Shown: positions 52,272 through 61,554 of the stretch, piece by piece
How positions within the stretch are numbered: the first letter of the stretch is position 1
Layout: each line of letters opens with the position of its first letter
Origin: JAJXWB01 sp964634325
GTDB taxonomy: Bacteria; Pseudomonadota; Alphaproteobacteria; Rhizobiales; Beijerinckiaceae
Assembly (NCBI GenBank): GCA_964634325.1
Contig: CAZWJF010000008.1
Location: forward strand, 1-64,000
Reading direction: 5' to 3'
DNA: 64,000 nucleotides
Made by a program: the position numbers and the translations under genes
Notes under the pieces: generated by a model
Seen by the model: only the letters and a program-made list of their open reading frames with translations
The model's database searches: none
Told to the model about the DNA's origin: nothing

Positions 52272-53240
52272 ATGGACGAGCGAGTCGTCGCGAACCAGGC
52301 GAGCGCCAGCCTTTCGCCCTATCGCTATTTTACTCGAAGCGAATGGGCGGCGTTGCGCGCCGACACGCCGCTGACGCTGACCATCGAAGATCTGACGAAG
52401 CTTCAGTCGATCAACGATCCGATCTCGGTCGAGGAAGTCATAGCGATTTATCTTCCGCTGTCGCGGCTCCTCGCGCTCTATGTCGCCGCCACACAGGGCC
52501 TGTTCAAGGCGACGCAGCGCTTTCTCGGCGCCGAGGACGGCAAGGTTCCCTACATCATTGGCGTCGCCGGCTCCGTCGCCGTGGGCAAATCGACAACCGC
52601 GCGCGTTCTGCAAGCCCTGTTGTCGCGGTGGCCGAACACGCCGAACGTTCAGCTCGTCACCACAGACGGCTTTTTGTATCCGAACGCGATCCTCGAACGC
52701 GACGGCTTGATGGAGAAGAAGGGGTTTCCGGAAAGCTATGACCAGACGACGCTGATCCATTTCCTCTCGGACGTGAAGGCCGGCAAGCCGCGCGTGGAAG
52801 CGCCTGTCTACTCGCATCTGACCTATGACGTCGTTCCGGGCGAAACGGTCGTCGTGGACCGGCCGGATATTCTGATCGTCGAAGGCGTCAACGTTCTCCA
52901 GCCGAGCCGTTTGTCGCGCGAAGCGAATGAAACGCCGTTCGTTTCTGATTTCTTCGACTTTTCCGTCTACCTTCACGCCGAAGACGAAATTTTGGAAAAG
53001 TGGTACGTGGACCGCTTCGTTCGCCTTCGGCAGACCGCCTTTCGCGATCCGCAATCCTATTTCCGGAAATATGCTGATCTCAACGACGCGGAAGCCGTGA
53101 CCGTGGCCCGATCGATCTGGTCGCGGATCAATCTCCGGAATCTCCACGAAAACATCTTCCCGACGCGCGCTCGCGCAAGCCTGGTGCTGACCAAGGGCTT
53201 GACGCACAGCATTGAACGCGTGGCGCTGCGTAAACTCTGA
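52272..53240 (+). CDS. coaA: Pantothenate kinase (type I)
   Basis: A 322-residue kinase for the first, feedback-controlled step of CoA synthesis. Walker A is GVAGSVAVGKSTTARVL, followed by VTTDGFLYPNA, KKGFPESYD, and LIVEGVNVLQ. The N-terminal SPYRYFTRSEWAALR block is typical. ATG 52272 starts one base after the HisF-HisE stop, so coaA is the last gene of the histidine operon, the usual hyphomicrobial arrangement. A run of T follows the stop without a clear stem. Confidence 0.96.
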   Translation: MDERVVANQASASLSPYRYFTRSEWAALRADTPLTLTIEDLTKLQSINDPISVEEVIAIYLPLSRLLALYVAATQGLFKATQRFLGAEDGKVPYIIGVAGSVAVGKSTTARVLQALLSRWPNTPNVQLVTTDGFLYPNAILERDGLMEKKGFPESYDQTTLIHFLSDVKAGKPRVEAPVYSHLTYDVVPGETVVVDRPDILIVEGVNVLQPSRLSREANETPFVSDFFDFSVYLHAEDEILEKWYVDRFVRLRQTAFRDPQSYFRKYADLNDAEAVTVARSIWSRINLRNLHENIFPTRARASLVLTKGLTHSIERVALRKL

Positions 53241-53249
53241 GTTTTTTTG

Positions 53250-54371
53250 TCATCGGCCGACCTTCACGCGCGACCATTCACGCGTGATGATCTTCTGGAT
53301 GTCCGGCTCTTTCATCCCGACCGTGAAGAGCTTGGCCATCATCGGTCCGTCGGGATAGATCGACTTGTTTTCGACGATCGCTGGCGGCAGCGACGCTTTG
53401 GACGCCGGAATCGGATTGGCGAAATTCGTAACGGCCGTATTGCGCGCCGCGATCTCCGGACGCAGCAGGAAATCGATAAATTTGTGCGCCTCCGTCACGT
53501 GCCGCGCATCCTTGGGGATGGCCAGCGTATCGATCGACATCAGCGTGCCCTCCCGCGGGATGACATAGGCGATGTCGACGCCGGCTCCGGCCTCGCGCGC
53601 ACGATTGCGCGCCTGAAAGCTGTCGCCCGCCCAGCCGATCGCCAGGCAGATGTCTCCATTCGCCAGAGCGTTGATGTACTCCGACGAATGAAATTTCCGG
53701 ACATAAGGCCGTACGCGGGCGACCACTTCGGCGGCCCGCCGGACGCTGGCGGCGTCGCGCAGGTCAGGCGAAAGCCCGACGTAGCGCGCCGCGATCGCAA
53801 GCAGGTCTTCCGGACTGTCGAGGAAATAGACGCCGCAGTCCGAGAGCTTCCGCAGGTTTTCCGGCTTCAGGACGACGTCCCAACTGTCCATCGCGCGGTC
53901 GCCGAGGCGATCTTTGATCTTGGCCGTGTTGTAGGCGATTCCGGTCGTGAACCACATGTAGGGAACGCTGTACTCGTTTCCGGGGTCGTACACGGCCAGA
54001 CGCGCGGCGATTTCCGGCGCGACTCCCTTGAGATTTGGCAGCAGCGACTTGTTCAGCTTCTGATAAACGCCCGCCTTGATCTGCCGTTGCAGAAAAGTCG
54101 CCGAGGGAACGACGATGTCGTAACCGGAACCGCCGGCCAACAGCCGCGTCTCCAGAATTTCGTTCGAATCGTAGGTGTCGTAGACGACCCGAATTCCGGT
54201 CTCCCGCGTAAAATCCTCAAGCGCTTTCTGATCGATGTAGTCGGTCCAGTTCGCGACGTTGAGGACCGGCTCGGCGTGCAGGATCGACGGCCAAAGCCAG
54301 CAGAGCGCGGTCAAGCCGAGCGTCGCGGTCAACCTGTTTAAAATGGGACGAAGCCGTGCGAGTAATGTCAT
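53250..54371 (-). CDS. Polyamine-type ABC transporter substrate-binding protein (PotF/PotD-like)
   Basis: 373 residues. A signal peptide covers about 1-33 (LTALCWLWPSILHA), then a periplasmic binding fold begins VLNVANWTDYIDQKALEDF. VYDTYDSNEILETRLLAGGSGYDIVVPS, YMWFTTGIAYN and LAIGWAGDS are typical of putrescine/spermidine binders (given in separate pieces). No permease or ATPase gene is adjacent, so its partners lie elsewhere. It is convergent with coaA, nine bases apart, and divergent from mmcB. Confidence 0.9.
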   Translation of the reverse strand: MTLLARLRPILNRLTATLGLTALCWLWPSILHAEPVLNVANWTDYIDQKALEDFTRETGIRVVYDTYDSNEILETRLLAGGSGYDIVVPSATFLQRQIKAGVYQKLNKSLLPNLKGVAPEIAARLAVYDPGNEYSVPYMWFTTGIAYNTAKIKDRLGDRAMDSWDVVLKPENLRKLSDCGVYFLDSPEDLLAIAARYVGLSPDLRDAASVRRAAEVVARVRPYVRKFHSSEYINALANGDICLAIGWAGDSFQARNRAREAGAGVDIAYVIPREGTLMSIDTLAIPKDARHVTEAHKFIDFLLRPEIAARNTAVTNFANPIPASKASLPPAIVENKSIYPDGPMMAKLFTVGMKEPDIQKIITREWSRVKVGR

Positions 54372-54415
54372 GACGCGATCTTATTCAACCATTCGCGTCT
54401 GTCGATTGGCGCGGA

Positions 54416-54883
54416 ATGAATTCAGAGGCGACCGTAGGGACCGGCTTCGCAGAAAGCGCATCCCGGATCTCCCGGGGCGTGAGGCGCATGCTGGCCGCGT
54501 CCGGCTGTTCCACGATCGTGGAAATGCCGCTTCCGGACGGTCGTCGCGCGGACATAGTCGCTATTCGATCCGACGGGTCGATCGAGATCATCGAGATCAA
54601 GTCTTCAGTCGCGGACTTCCGGGCGGATCGCAAATGGCCGGACTACTGGAGTTCTTGCGATCGCCTCTTTTTCGCGATTGATCTGGCGACGCCGGCCGAG
54701 CTGATCCCCTTGGAGGCCGGGCTGATCATTGCAGATGATTTCGGCGCGAGGCTTCTCCGCATGGGCGAGGAGCGCCGGCTCTCCGCCGCGCGTCGCAAGG
54801 CGGTCCTGCTGCGGTTTGCGAAACTCGCCGCAGACCGTCTGCATCAATTGCACGATCCGATGTGGCGCGCAGGAAATTCCTGA
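54416..54883 (+). CDS. mmcB: MmcB-family DNA repair protein
   Basis: 155 residues with a restriction-endonuclease-like core: RRADIVAIR, EIIEIKSSVADFRADRKW (E-x-K motif) and YWSSCDRLFFAID. MmcB was described in Caulobacter as a DNA-damage (mitomycin C) response protein. No SOS box is recognised upstream in the 44-base divergent spacer. The stop lies five bases from the convergent end of the RegA-type gene. Confidence 0.85.
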   Translation: MNSEATVGTGFAESASRISRGVRRMLAASGCSTIVEMPLPDGRRADIVAIRSDGSIEIIEIKSSVADFRADRKWPDYWSSCDRLFFAIDLATPAELIPLEAGLIIADDFGARLLRMGEERRLSAARRKAVLLRFAKLAADRLHQLHDPMWRAGNS

Positions 54884-54888
54884 CGGGC

Positions 54889-55473
54889 TCAGCGTGGCGC
54901 GCGTTTGGCCAAAATTCGCTGAAGCGTCCTGCGGTGCATGCTCAACCGTCGCGCCGTCTCCGAGACATTGCGGCCGCAGAGCTCATAGACGCGCTGAATA
55001 TGTTCCCAGCGCACCCGATCAGCCGACATCGGGTTTTCCGGCAATTGGGCATGATCAGGCGCAACGGATCGGAGCGCCGCGTCGATTTCGTCAGCGTCCG
55101 CCGGCTTCGCCAGATAGTCGAACGCCCCGAGTTTCACCGCGGTCACTGCGGTCGCGATATTGCCGTATCCCGTCAGAATCACGCCACGGGCTTCAGGCCT
55201 GCGCACCTTGAGTTCTGAAATGATATCAAGCCCGTTCCCATCGCCGAGCCGCATATCGATGACAGCGAACGCAGGCGCGCTCGCCTCGACCGCCTTCAGG
55301 CCGTCCGCGACGGAGCTGGCCGTGCGGACCGTGTATCCCCGCGCTTCCATCGCCCGCGCCAGGCGTCCCAGGAACGCGGCGTCGTCGTCGACAATCAGCA
55401 ATGAACGGTCGTCGGAGGCGATTTCGGAGCGCTCCTCGCCAAAATTCGACGTTGGTCCATCGTGGGTCATCAT
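54889..55473 (-). CDS. regA: Redox response regulator of the RegA/ActR/PrrA family
   Basis: 194 residues. A receiver domain (LLIVDDDAAFLGRLARAME, phospho-acceptor in FAVIDMRLGDGNGLD, Thr in VILTGYG, Lys in YLAKPADADE) is joined to a Fis-type helix-turn-helix with the highly conserved family end RVYELCGRNVSETARRLSMHRRTLQRILAK (read in parts). The family controls respiration, nitrogen and carbon fixation, and redox genes. ATG 55473 or the next ATG at 55470 is the start. The gene follows its kinase by 43 bases. Confidence 0.94.
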   Translation of the reverse strand: MMTHDGPTSNFGEERSEIASDDRSLLIVDDDAAFLGRLARAMEARGYTVRTASSVADGLKAVEASAPAFAVIDMRLGDGNGLDIISELKVRRPEARGVILTGYGNIATAVTAVKLGAFDYLAKPADADEIDAALRSVAPDHAQLPENPMSADRVRWEHIQRVYELCGRNVSETARRLSMHRRTLQRILAKRAPR

Positions 55474-55516
55474 CGCTCTATCCGGTTTTGACCTCGATGC
55501 GTCAAGACCCGCTTGT

Positions 55517-56839
55517 TCAGGGCGCGGTCGCCGCGCTGTACTCAAACGCCGGACGAGGCCATCGAATTTCGACAATCGCGCCGACCTCCGGCGCAGTTCG
55601 ATTGCCAACTCTGACCGTGGCTCCCGAGCGTTCGAGCAGCGTCTTGGCGATGAAAAGGCCAAGCCCGAGGCCTGACGCATCGTCGATCTTGGCCCGGCGC
55701 TCGGCCGCCCGGGTCGTCACATAGGGCTCCCCGACGCTCGACAGGATCTCGGGAGCGAATCCCGGCCCATCGTCGGATATCGTGACCGAGACGGTGGATG
55801 AGTTCCACTCCGCACGGACCTCGACGGCCGCTCGGGCGAAGTCGACGGCGTTCTCGATAAGGTTGCCGAGACCATACAAGACGCCCGGACTTCGCGCGCA
55901 AATCGGTTCCGGACTGGCGCCGATTTTCGAAATTCGAACCGCGACATCGAAATTTCGATGCGGCTCGGTGACTTCCTCAATCAGGACGCCGAGCGACATG
56001 TTGGTCAAAACACTGCCCGGATCGTCGCCCAAGGAGGTGAGTTTCCCGAGAATTTCGCGGCAGCGGCGCACCTGTTGGGACAACAGGTCCAGATCTTCCC
56101 GACCCGGCGGAATTTCTGGATCCTTGCTCCACTCCTTGGCGACAAGCGCGATCGTGGCGAGCGGAGTCCCGAGCTCGTGGGCGGCGGCGGCCGCCAATCC
56201 GTCGAGCTGACTCAGATGTTGCTCGCGCGCGAGTATGAGTTCAGTTGCAGCGAGCGCATCGGACAACAACCGCGCTTCTTCCGCGACCCGCCCTGCATAG
56301 AGCGCTACGAAGAGGCCGCTGAGACCAAGCGCGACCCAAATCCCCGCGCGATACAACGAGGGGAGTTCCGGGGCCGCGCGGCCGGCCCACGGAAGGGGCA
56401 AATGATAGAAGGCGAGCAGAAACGCCAATCCGATCATAAGAGCGACAAGATAGGCCGCCGGCGCGCGCGGCAGCGAGACCGCGGAAATCACCACGGGCGC
56501 AAGCGACAGGACGACGAACGGGTTGTCGATTCCGCCAGTTAGATAGAGGAGCGCGGCCAGTTGAAGGAGATCGAAGGTCAACAGCGCCGCGGCGGGCCCA
56601 TCGTCCAGCCGGTCGTTTCTATCGAAGGTGAGCCGAAGGCCTATGTTCAGCCCGGCCGACGCCGCAATGGCCAGAAGGCAGAGCGCCATCGGCAACGGAA
56701 AGCCGAGGCCGAACCGCACCAGCAAGAGCGCGCAAAGCTGGCCTGCGACCGCAAGCCACCGCAGCCGAACCAGCGTATCGACGCGCAGCCGCCGCGCATT
56801 GCGACCAAGATCGACGATGGAGAAGTCCGACATTTCCAA
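55517..56839 (-). CDS. regB: Redox sensor histidine kinase RegB/ActS/PrrB
   Basis: 440 residues. About six membrane helices fill the first 190 residues and include the quinone-site heptapeptide GGIDNPF. The H-box is AAAAHELGTPLAT, and a Cys 39 residues after the phospho-His (QVRRCREIL) matches the redox-active Cys of RegB. N, G1 and G2 boxes follow (LIENAVDFA, DDGPGFAP, GLGLGLFIAKTLLERSG). It would signal the quinone and redox state to the neighbouring RegA-type regulator. It is 59 bases after typA. Confidence 0.95.
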   Translation of the reverse strand: MEMSDFSIVDLGRNARRLRVDTLVRLRWLAVAGQLCALLLVRFGLGFPLPMALCLLAIAASAGLNIGLRLTFDRNDRLDDGPAAALLTFDLLQLAALLYLTGGIDNPFVVLSLAPVVISAVSLPRAPAAYLVALMIGLAFLLAFYHLPLPWAGRAAPELPSLYRAGIWVALGLSGLFVALYAGRVAEEARLLSDALAATELILAREQHLSQLDGLAAAAAHELGTPLATIALVAKEWSKDPEIPPGREDLDLLSQQVRRCREILGKLTSLGDDPGSVLTNMSLGVLIEEVTEPHRNFDVAVRISKIGASPEPICARSPGVLYGLGNLIENAVDFARAAVEVRAEWNSSTVSVTISDDGPGFAPEILSSVGEPYVTTRAAERRAKIDDASGLGLGLFIAKTLLERSGATVRVGNRTAPEVGAIVEIRWPRPAFEYSAATAP

Positions 56840-56898
56840 ACAATCGGCCGCCGTGCGGCCAATGGCAATGGCGCGGCGACCAACCCGATCGCGCGACG

Positions 56899-58722
56899 TT
56901 AGGCCGCAGCCTCTTTCGTCCGCTCTGCTTTCTTGCGGTCATTGGGATCGAGGAGCGCCTTGCGCAAGCGGATAGATTTCGGCGTGACCTCGACGCGCTC
57001 GTCGTCCTCGATATAGGCGAGCGCCTTCTCGAGCGTCATCTTGATGGGCGGCGTCAGCCGCACCGCCTCGTCCTTGCTTTGCGTACGGATGTTGGTGAGC
57101 TGCTTGCCCTTCAGCACGTTGATCTCGAGATCGTTGTCGCGCGTGTGTTCGCCCACGATCATGCCGCGATAGACCTTCCAGCCGGGCTCGATCATCATCG
57201 GCCCGCGATCTTCGAGTTTCCACATGGCGTAAGCGACGGCCTCGCCCTGATCGTTGGAGATCAAAACACCGTTGCGACGGCCCTGAATATCGCCGCGATG
57301 CGGTGCGTATTCGTGGAACAGACGGTTCATGATCGCCGTGCCGCGCGTATCGGTCAGAAGTTCGCCCTGATATCCGATCAGGCCGCGCGTCGGCGCGTAG
57401 AAAACGAGGCGCAACCGGTCGCCGCCCGACGGGCGCATCTCGACCATCTCGCCCTTGCGCTCGGCCATCTTCTGCACGACCACGCCGGAATGCTCCTCGT
57501 CGACGTCGATCACGACTTCTTCGATCGGCTCGAGCAGCTCGCCGTCTTCGGAGCGTTTGAACACGACTTGCGGGCGCGAGACGCCGAGTTCGAAACCCTC
57601 GCGCCGCATTGTCTCGATCAGGATGCCGAGCTGCAATTCGCCGCGGCCCGACACGATGAAAGCGTCGCCTTCCGGCGAATCCTCGACCCGCAGCGCCACA
57701 TTGCCTTCGGCTTCCTTGTAGAGGCGCGCACGGATCATGCGGCTCGTGACCTTGTCGCCCTCGGTGCCGGCGAGCGGCGAATCGTTGACCAGGAAGGTCA
57801 TCGACAGGGTCGGCGGATCGATCGGCTGCGCCTGCAGCGGCTCGGTGACTTCGAGCGCGCAGAGCGTGTCGGCGACGTTGAACTTCTCGAGGCCGGCGAT
57901 CGCGACGATATCGCCCGCCTCGGCCTCGTCGATCGGCTGGCGCTCGATGCCGCGGAAGGCGAGAATTTTCGACACGCGGCCTTGTTCAACGACGTTACCG
58001 TTGCGGTCCAGCACCTTGACCGGCTGGTTCGGCTTGACGGAGCCGGCGAATACACGACCCGTGATGATGCGGCCGAGATAGGGATTGGCCTCGAGCAGCG
58101 TGCCGAGGAGGCGGAAGCCGCCCTCTTCGATCGCGGGCTCATGAACGTGTTTCACGACAAGGTCGAGCAGCGGCGCCATGCCCTGATCGGTCGGGCCTTC
58201 CGGCGCATCGGCCATCCAGCCTTGCTTGGCGGAACCGTAGATGATCGGAAAATCGAGCTGTTCGTCCGTGGCGTCGAGCGCGGCGAACAGGTCGAAAACT
58301 TCGTTGACCACTTCGTTGACGCGCGCGTCGGGCTTGTCGACCTTGTTGATGCAGACGATTGGCTTGAGGCCGATCTTCAGCGCCTTGCCGACGACGAACT
58401 TGGTTTGCGGCATGGGGCCTTCGGCCGCGTCCACCAGCACGATGGCGCCGTCGACCATCGACAGGATGCGCTCCACCTCGCCGCCGAAATCGGCGTGGCC
58501 GGGCGTGTCGACGATATTGATGCGCACATCCTTCCAGGCGATCGAGGTCGCCTTGGCCATGATCGTGATTCCGCGCTCTTTTTCGAGATCGTTGGAATCC
58601 ATCACGCGCTCGGCCACGCGCTGGTTTTCACGGAAGGCTCCGGATTGCTGGAGCAGGCGGTCGACCAGTGTGGTCTTGCCATGGTCGACGTGCGCGATGA
58701 TCGCGATATTGCGGAGCTTCAT
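56899..58722 (-). CDS. typA: Ribosome-binding translational GTPase TypA/BipA
   Basis: 607 residues. G1 is AHVDHGKTTLVDRLL, G2 RGITIMAK, G3 DTPGHADFGGEV, G4 NKVDKPDAR; domains II, III, V and the TypA-specific C-terminal domain follow. TypA acts on the ribosome, mainly in stress and large-subunit assembly. ATG 58722 begins MKLRNIAIIAHVDHG, the standard N-terminus; in-frame sequence upstream is arginine-rich spacer. It precedes regB on the same strand. Confidence 0.97.
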   Translation of the reverse strand: MKLRNIAIIAHVDHGKTTLVDRLLQQSGAFRENQRVAERVMDSNDLEKERGITIMAKATSIAWKDVRINIVDTPGHADFGGEVERILSMVDGAIVLVDAAEGPMPQTKFVVGKALKIGLKPIVCINKVDKPDARVNEVVNEVFDLFAALDATDEQLDFPIIYGSAKQGWMADAPEGPTDQGMAPLLDLVVKHVHEPAIEEGGFRLLGTLLEANPYLGRIITGRVFAGSVKPNQPVKVLDRNGNVVEQGRVSKILAFRGIERQPIDEAEAGDIVAIAGLEKFNVADTLCALEVTEPLQAQPIDPPTLSMTFLVNDSPLAGTEGDKVTSRMIRARLYKEAEGNVALRVEDSPEGDAFIVSGRGELQLGILIETMRREGFELGVSRPQVVFKRSEDGELLEPIEEVVIDVDEEHSGVVVQKMAERKGEMVEMRPSGGDRLRLVFYAPTRGLIGYQGELLTDTRGTAIMNRLFHEYAPHRGDIQGRRNGVLISNDQGEAVAYAMWKLEDRGPMMIEPGWKVYRGMIVGEHTRDNDLEINVLKGKQLTNIRTQSKDEAVRLTPPIKMTLEKALAYIEDDERVEVTPKSIRLRKALLDPNDRKKAERTKEAAA

Positions 58723-58816
58723 GGGTCTGCCGTGCAAATGAGAAAAGCCGGCGCGGTCCATGCGCGCCATGCTGCATTGCGGCGGCTTGTACCCCAAGCC
58801 GCCTCGAATTGGAACA

Positions 58817-60145
58817 TCAATCGCCGGAGGCGATCCTTCGCGGACCCGGCGGCGCCTGCGCGCGTGTGATCGCGCGTCGCTGCTCGCGTATCGCCTCTCG
58901 CGCCTGGTCGAGCGCGAGCGCGAGGGCCGCCATGCCATGTTGATCGACCGTGGCGATCCTCCGGTTTGCGATGCCGGATACGAGGATTTCGTCGGCTTCC
59001 TTCTCCAGCCGATCGAGATCGTCCGGATCGATGGTCGTCCGCGCTGCCGCCAGAATCTCGAGCAGACGCTCGAGCAGGCGGTCGAACTGATTATGGCTCA
59101 CGGCCGTCATCCGCCCGAAGAAGGCGGCCGCGCCGGAGCCGGCGATGCTGAGCAGCATCGCGCCTATGTATATGAAATCGCTGTATTTATCAAAAAACGT
59201 CTGTTCTTCGTCGTCCAGATATGCAGCGGCGCCGGGATGGACGGGCAGAGCCGAATCCTTGTCGGTGGAAGGCGCTTCAATCTGGTTGGCGAGCCGATGT
59301 AGTTGCGCGATGGCGAGCCGTTCGGAAAACAGTACACGCGTCAGATCGGACGCTGTCGTGTCTCTCAGTGAGGCCCTCGCGACCAGACGCGCGGTGACGC
59401 CAACGGTTTCGAAGGCTTCTGACGGTCTGGGCGGATCGCCGCCGAATGCGCCCCGGACGATGTCGGTCGATTCCAGCACCTTTGACCGCTGCGCCATGGC
59501 CTTCGCTTCCGAAACGGGAATGAAAGCGACGCCGCCAGCTCCCTGCGCGGCGGCGGCGACAGCGTCGGCCAGGGCGTCGGACGTCGTCGGGGCGACGATG
59601 AACAGGGCGTCCACCTGACCGCTCTTCAACGAAGCGGCGAGTTCGCGTCGCTCGAGAACGACATGGGTCACAGCGTCTGGGGCGATATCGTACTGGGCCA
59701 GTATCTGGTCGAACAGCGCGGCGTTGCCGTTGCCCGCCGAGGTCGCGCGGACGATGCCGACCGTCTTGCCGCGCAGGTCGACGACCGAACGAAGTCCACG
59801 ATCGGCTGTAGTGATCAGCAACGCGGGATTGTGATGCAGGATCGCGAGCGTCTGCCCGTTGACCGGCAGTGCGATGTCCGATCGCACGACGGCAAGATCG
59901 ACGGCGCCCGCCTGGAGAGCCGCCGCGCTCGCGGCGGCGGAATTGACGGGGACCACGTTCAACCGCTCACGCCCGCGCGACGCCGAGAGAACCCGAGCGA
60001 TCGCGTCGACGAGTTTGTGGTCGTCTGTCCCTTGCGCGACTGAGACGCGCAGGACCGAAGGTCGGAGAAGAAAGTAATTGGCCGCCGCCGCCGTCATGAC
60101 GATCGCGAGACCGAAAACCACCCCCAGGAACAGATATCGTCTCAT
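58817..60145 (-). CDS. TAXI-family TRAP-type solute-binding protein with C-terminal membrane anchor
   Basis: 442 residues. An N-terminal hydrophobic helix (about 5-25) leads to a TAXI solute-binding domain (LRVSVAQGTDDHKLVDAIARVL, AVVRSDIALP, LRGKTVGIV, read separately). Unlike ordinary periplasmic TAXI proteins it has a second membrane helix near residues 323-345 (YIGAMLLSIAGSGAAAFFGRM) and a helical, probably coiled-coil cytoplasmic tail. No TRAP permease gene is adjacent. It may be a membrane-anchored sensor or binder; function is unknown. Confidence 0.8.
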   Translation of the reverse strand: MRRYLFLGVVFGLAIVMTAAAANYFLLRPSVLRVSVAQGTDDHKLVDAIARVLSASRGRERLNVVPVNSAAASAAALQAGAVDLAVVRSDIALPVNGQTLAILHHNPALLITTADRGLRSVVDLRGKTVGIVRATSAGNGNAALFDQILAQYDIAPDAVTHVVLERRELAASLKSGQVDALFIVAPTTSDALADAVAAAAQGAGGVAFIPVSEAKAMAQRSKVLESTDIVRGAFGGDPPRPSEAFETVGVTARLVARASLRDTTASDLTRVLFSERLAIAQLHRLANQIEAPSTDKDSALPVHPGAAAYLDDEEQTFFDKYSDFIYIGAMLLSIAGSGAAAFFGRMTAVSHNQFDRLLERLLEILAAARTTIDPDDLDRLEKEADEILVSGIANRRIATVDQHGMAALALALDQAREAIREQRRAITRAQAPPGPRRIASGD

Positions 60146-60219
60146 CCCGACCCCGCGCCGCGCGGCGACGTTCGATCAACATTACAGGCGATTCGGCTCA
60201 AAATGCGACGCGGGTCGAG

Positions 60220-60891
60220 CTAACGGTCGTCGACGTGGGTCTCTCTGAGGACGACGACGCGCCAGCCGATCATCGTCAGGAGCAAGACGAGCAAAGCGGA
60301 AAACGCCACGTCGGAAAGATAGTGCGCCCCTGCGGCCATGCGCATGAGCGAAACGACAATCCCGAATCCGAGCGCCGCCGCGACCGCAATTGCTTGGCTC
60401 GGCGCAGGCGCGAGCAACGCGGGCGCCGTCGTCCAGAAAGCGGCGGCCGCTTCGCCCGATGAAAACGAGCAATTTCGATGGCAAGTCCCGTCGAACGAAT
60501 AGAATGGTCGAAATTCGGCGCCGGCTCCGGCGACTTGCATCGTTTGAGACGGCCGCGGTCGGTGCGAGCGTTCCTTGATCAACCCGTTGACGAGAATGCC
60601 CGGGCCAAGCCCGATCGTCGCTATGAGAAAGGCGATGCGCCGAAGCGCCAGGCCGGCTCTTGCTCGATTGCGAACCGCCTGCGTCGCCAGATTGATCGAT
60701 ACGGCTGCGCAAAGGACAATCGGAAAGATGCGCGCCACAGCCCGTGCGGTCGAGAATGCTCCGCTTGGTCCTGCGTCGGCTGGCGACCAAAAGAAGCGAG
60801 CCACAGCCGCGTCGATCTCGGGAGCGATCGCTGCGGCGATCAATAGGCTGGCGGCGACGAGCGCTATGGCCCAAATAGCAGAATGCGCCAA
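60220..60891 (-). CDS. PAP2-superfamily membrane phosphatase
   Basis: About 223 residues with five or six membrane helices. The acid-phosphatase motifs are visible as KERSHRPRP, the SFSSGEAAAAF variant of PSGH (with Glu in place of His), and the last-helix motif SLMRMAAGAHYLSD. Members remove phosphate from lipids such as undecaprenyl pyrophosphate or lipid A. The start is uncertain: TTG 60891 fits the first helix, while the frame stays open upstream into the oppositely oriented isomerase gene. No Shine-Dalgarno is obvious. Confidence 0.75.
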   Translation of the reverse strand: MAHSAIWAIALVAASLLIAAAIAPEIDAAVARFFWSPADAGPSGAFSTARAVARIFPIVLCAAVSINLATQAVRNRARAGLALRRIAFLIATIGLGPGILVNGLIKERSHRPRPSQTMQVAGAGAEFRPFYSFDGTCHRNCSFSSGEAAAAFWTTAPALLAPAPSQAIAVAAALGFGIVVSLMRMAAGAHYLSDVAFSALLVLLLTMIGWRVVVLRETHVDDR

Positions 60892-60952
60892 TCGCTTGGG
60901 TCTGCAAGCGCGAGTGCGACTGCTGCAATTGTCTGGGCGGGAGGGATCTTGA

Positions 60953-61546
60953 ATGAGTCGCCTCGACTTCTGGTTCGAATTCGCCAGCACATATTCATAC
61001 CCTGCAGCCATGCGAATCGACGAAATGGCGCGCGCCCGCGGCGTCGAGGTGGAATGGCGGCCGTTTCTGCTGGGACCGATATTCGCAGAACAGGGATGGC
61101 GCAACTCGCCTTTCAACATCTATCCAGCCAAGGGACGCTATATGTGGCGCGACCTCGAACGCATATGCGCGCGAGAAGGTTTGGCCTTCGCGCGCCCCGA
61201 CCCCTTTCCGCAAAATTCCCTGCTCGCCGCGCGCGTGGCGATGGCTCTCGCAGGGCCGGCCCGGGCCCGATTTGCGCGCGCTGTCTACGCCGCCGAGTTT
61301 GGCAGGGGCCAATCCATCGACCGGCCGGACCTCGTCGCGGCCATAGCGCGCAATGAGGCCTTGCCCTCGGAAATCCTCGAACGCGCATCCTCCGACGAAG
61401 TCAAAGCCGCGCTGAAGGCCAATGTCGAGGAAGCCAAACGCCTCGGCATATTCGGCGCGCCTTCTTTTGTGACGGCCGATGGAGAGTTGTTTTGGGGATT
61501 CGATCGGCTCGAAGCGGCGCTGGATTGGGCGGCCGGGCGCGCGTAG
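60953..61546 (+). CDS. DsbA-family isomerase (2-hydroxychromene-2-carboxylate isomerase type)
   Basis: 197 residues with a thioredoxin-like kappa-class GST fold: LDFWFEFASTYSYPAAMRI at the start (Ser in place of the DsbA Cys), WRPFLLGPIF, and the C-terminal GIFGAPSFVTADGELFWGFDRL. Such proteins use glutathione to isomerise naphthalene-pathway intermediates, but many are of unknown substrate and no aromatic pathway is nearby. GGAGGG lies upstream of ATG 60953. The moeB-like gene starts eight bases after its stop. Confidence 0.87.
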   Translation: MSRLDFWFEFASTYSYPAAMRIDEMARARGVEVEWRPFLLGPIFAEQGWRNSPFNIYPAKGRYMWRDLERICAREGLAFARPDPFPQNSLLAARVAMALAGPARARFARAVYAAEFGRGQSIDRPDLVAAIARNEALPSEILERASSDEVKAALKANVEEAKRLGIFGAPSFVTADGELFWGFDRLEAALDWAAGRA

Positions 61547-61554
61547 ATAGGCGC

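Noticed and set aside
57079..58869. A 596-codon open frame antisense to typA
   Set aside because: typA is unmistakable on the other strand; the antisense product is a His/Asp/Arg-rich mirror with no family features.
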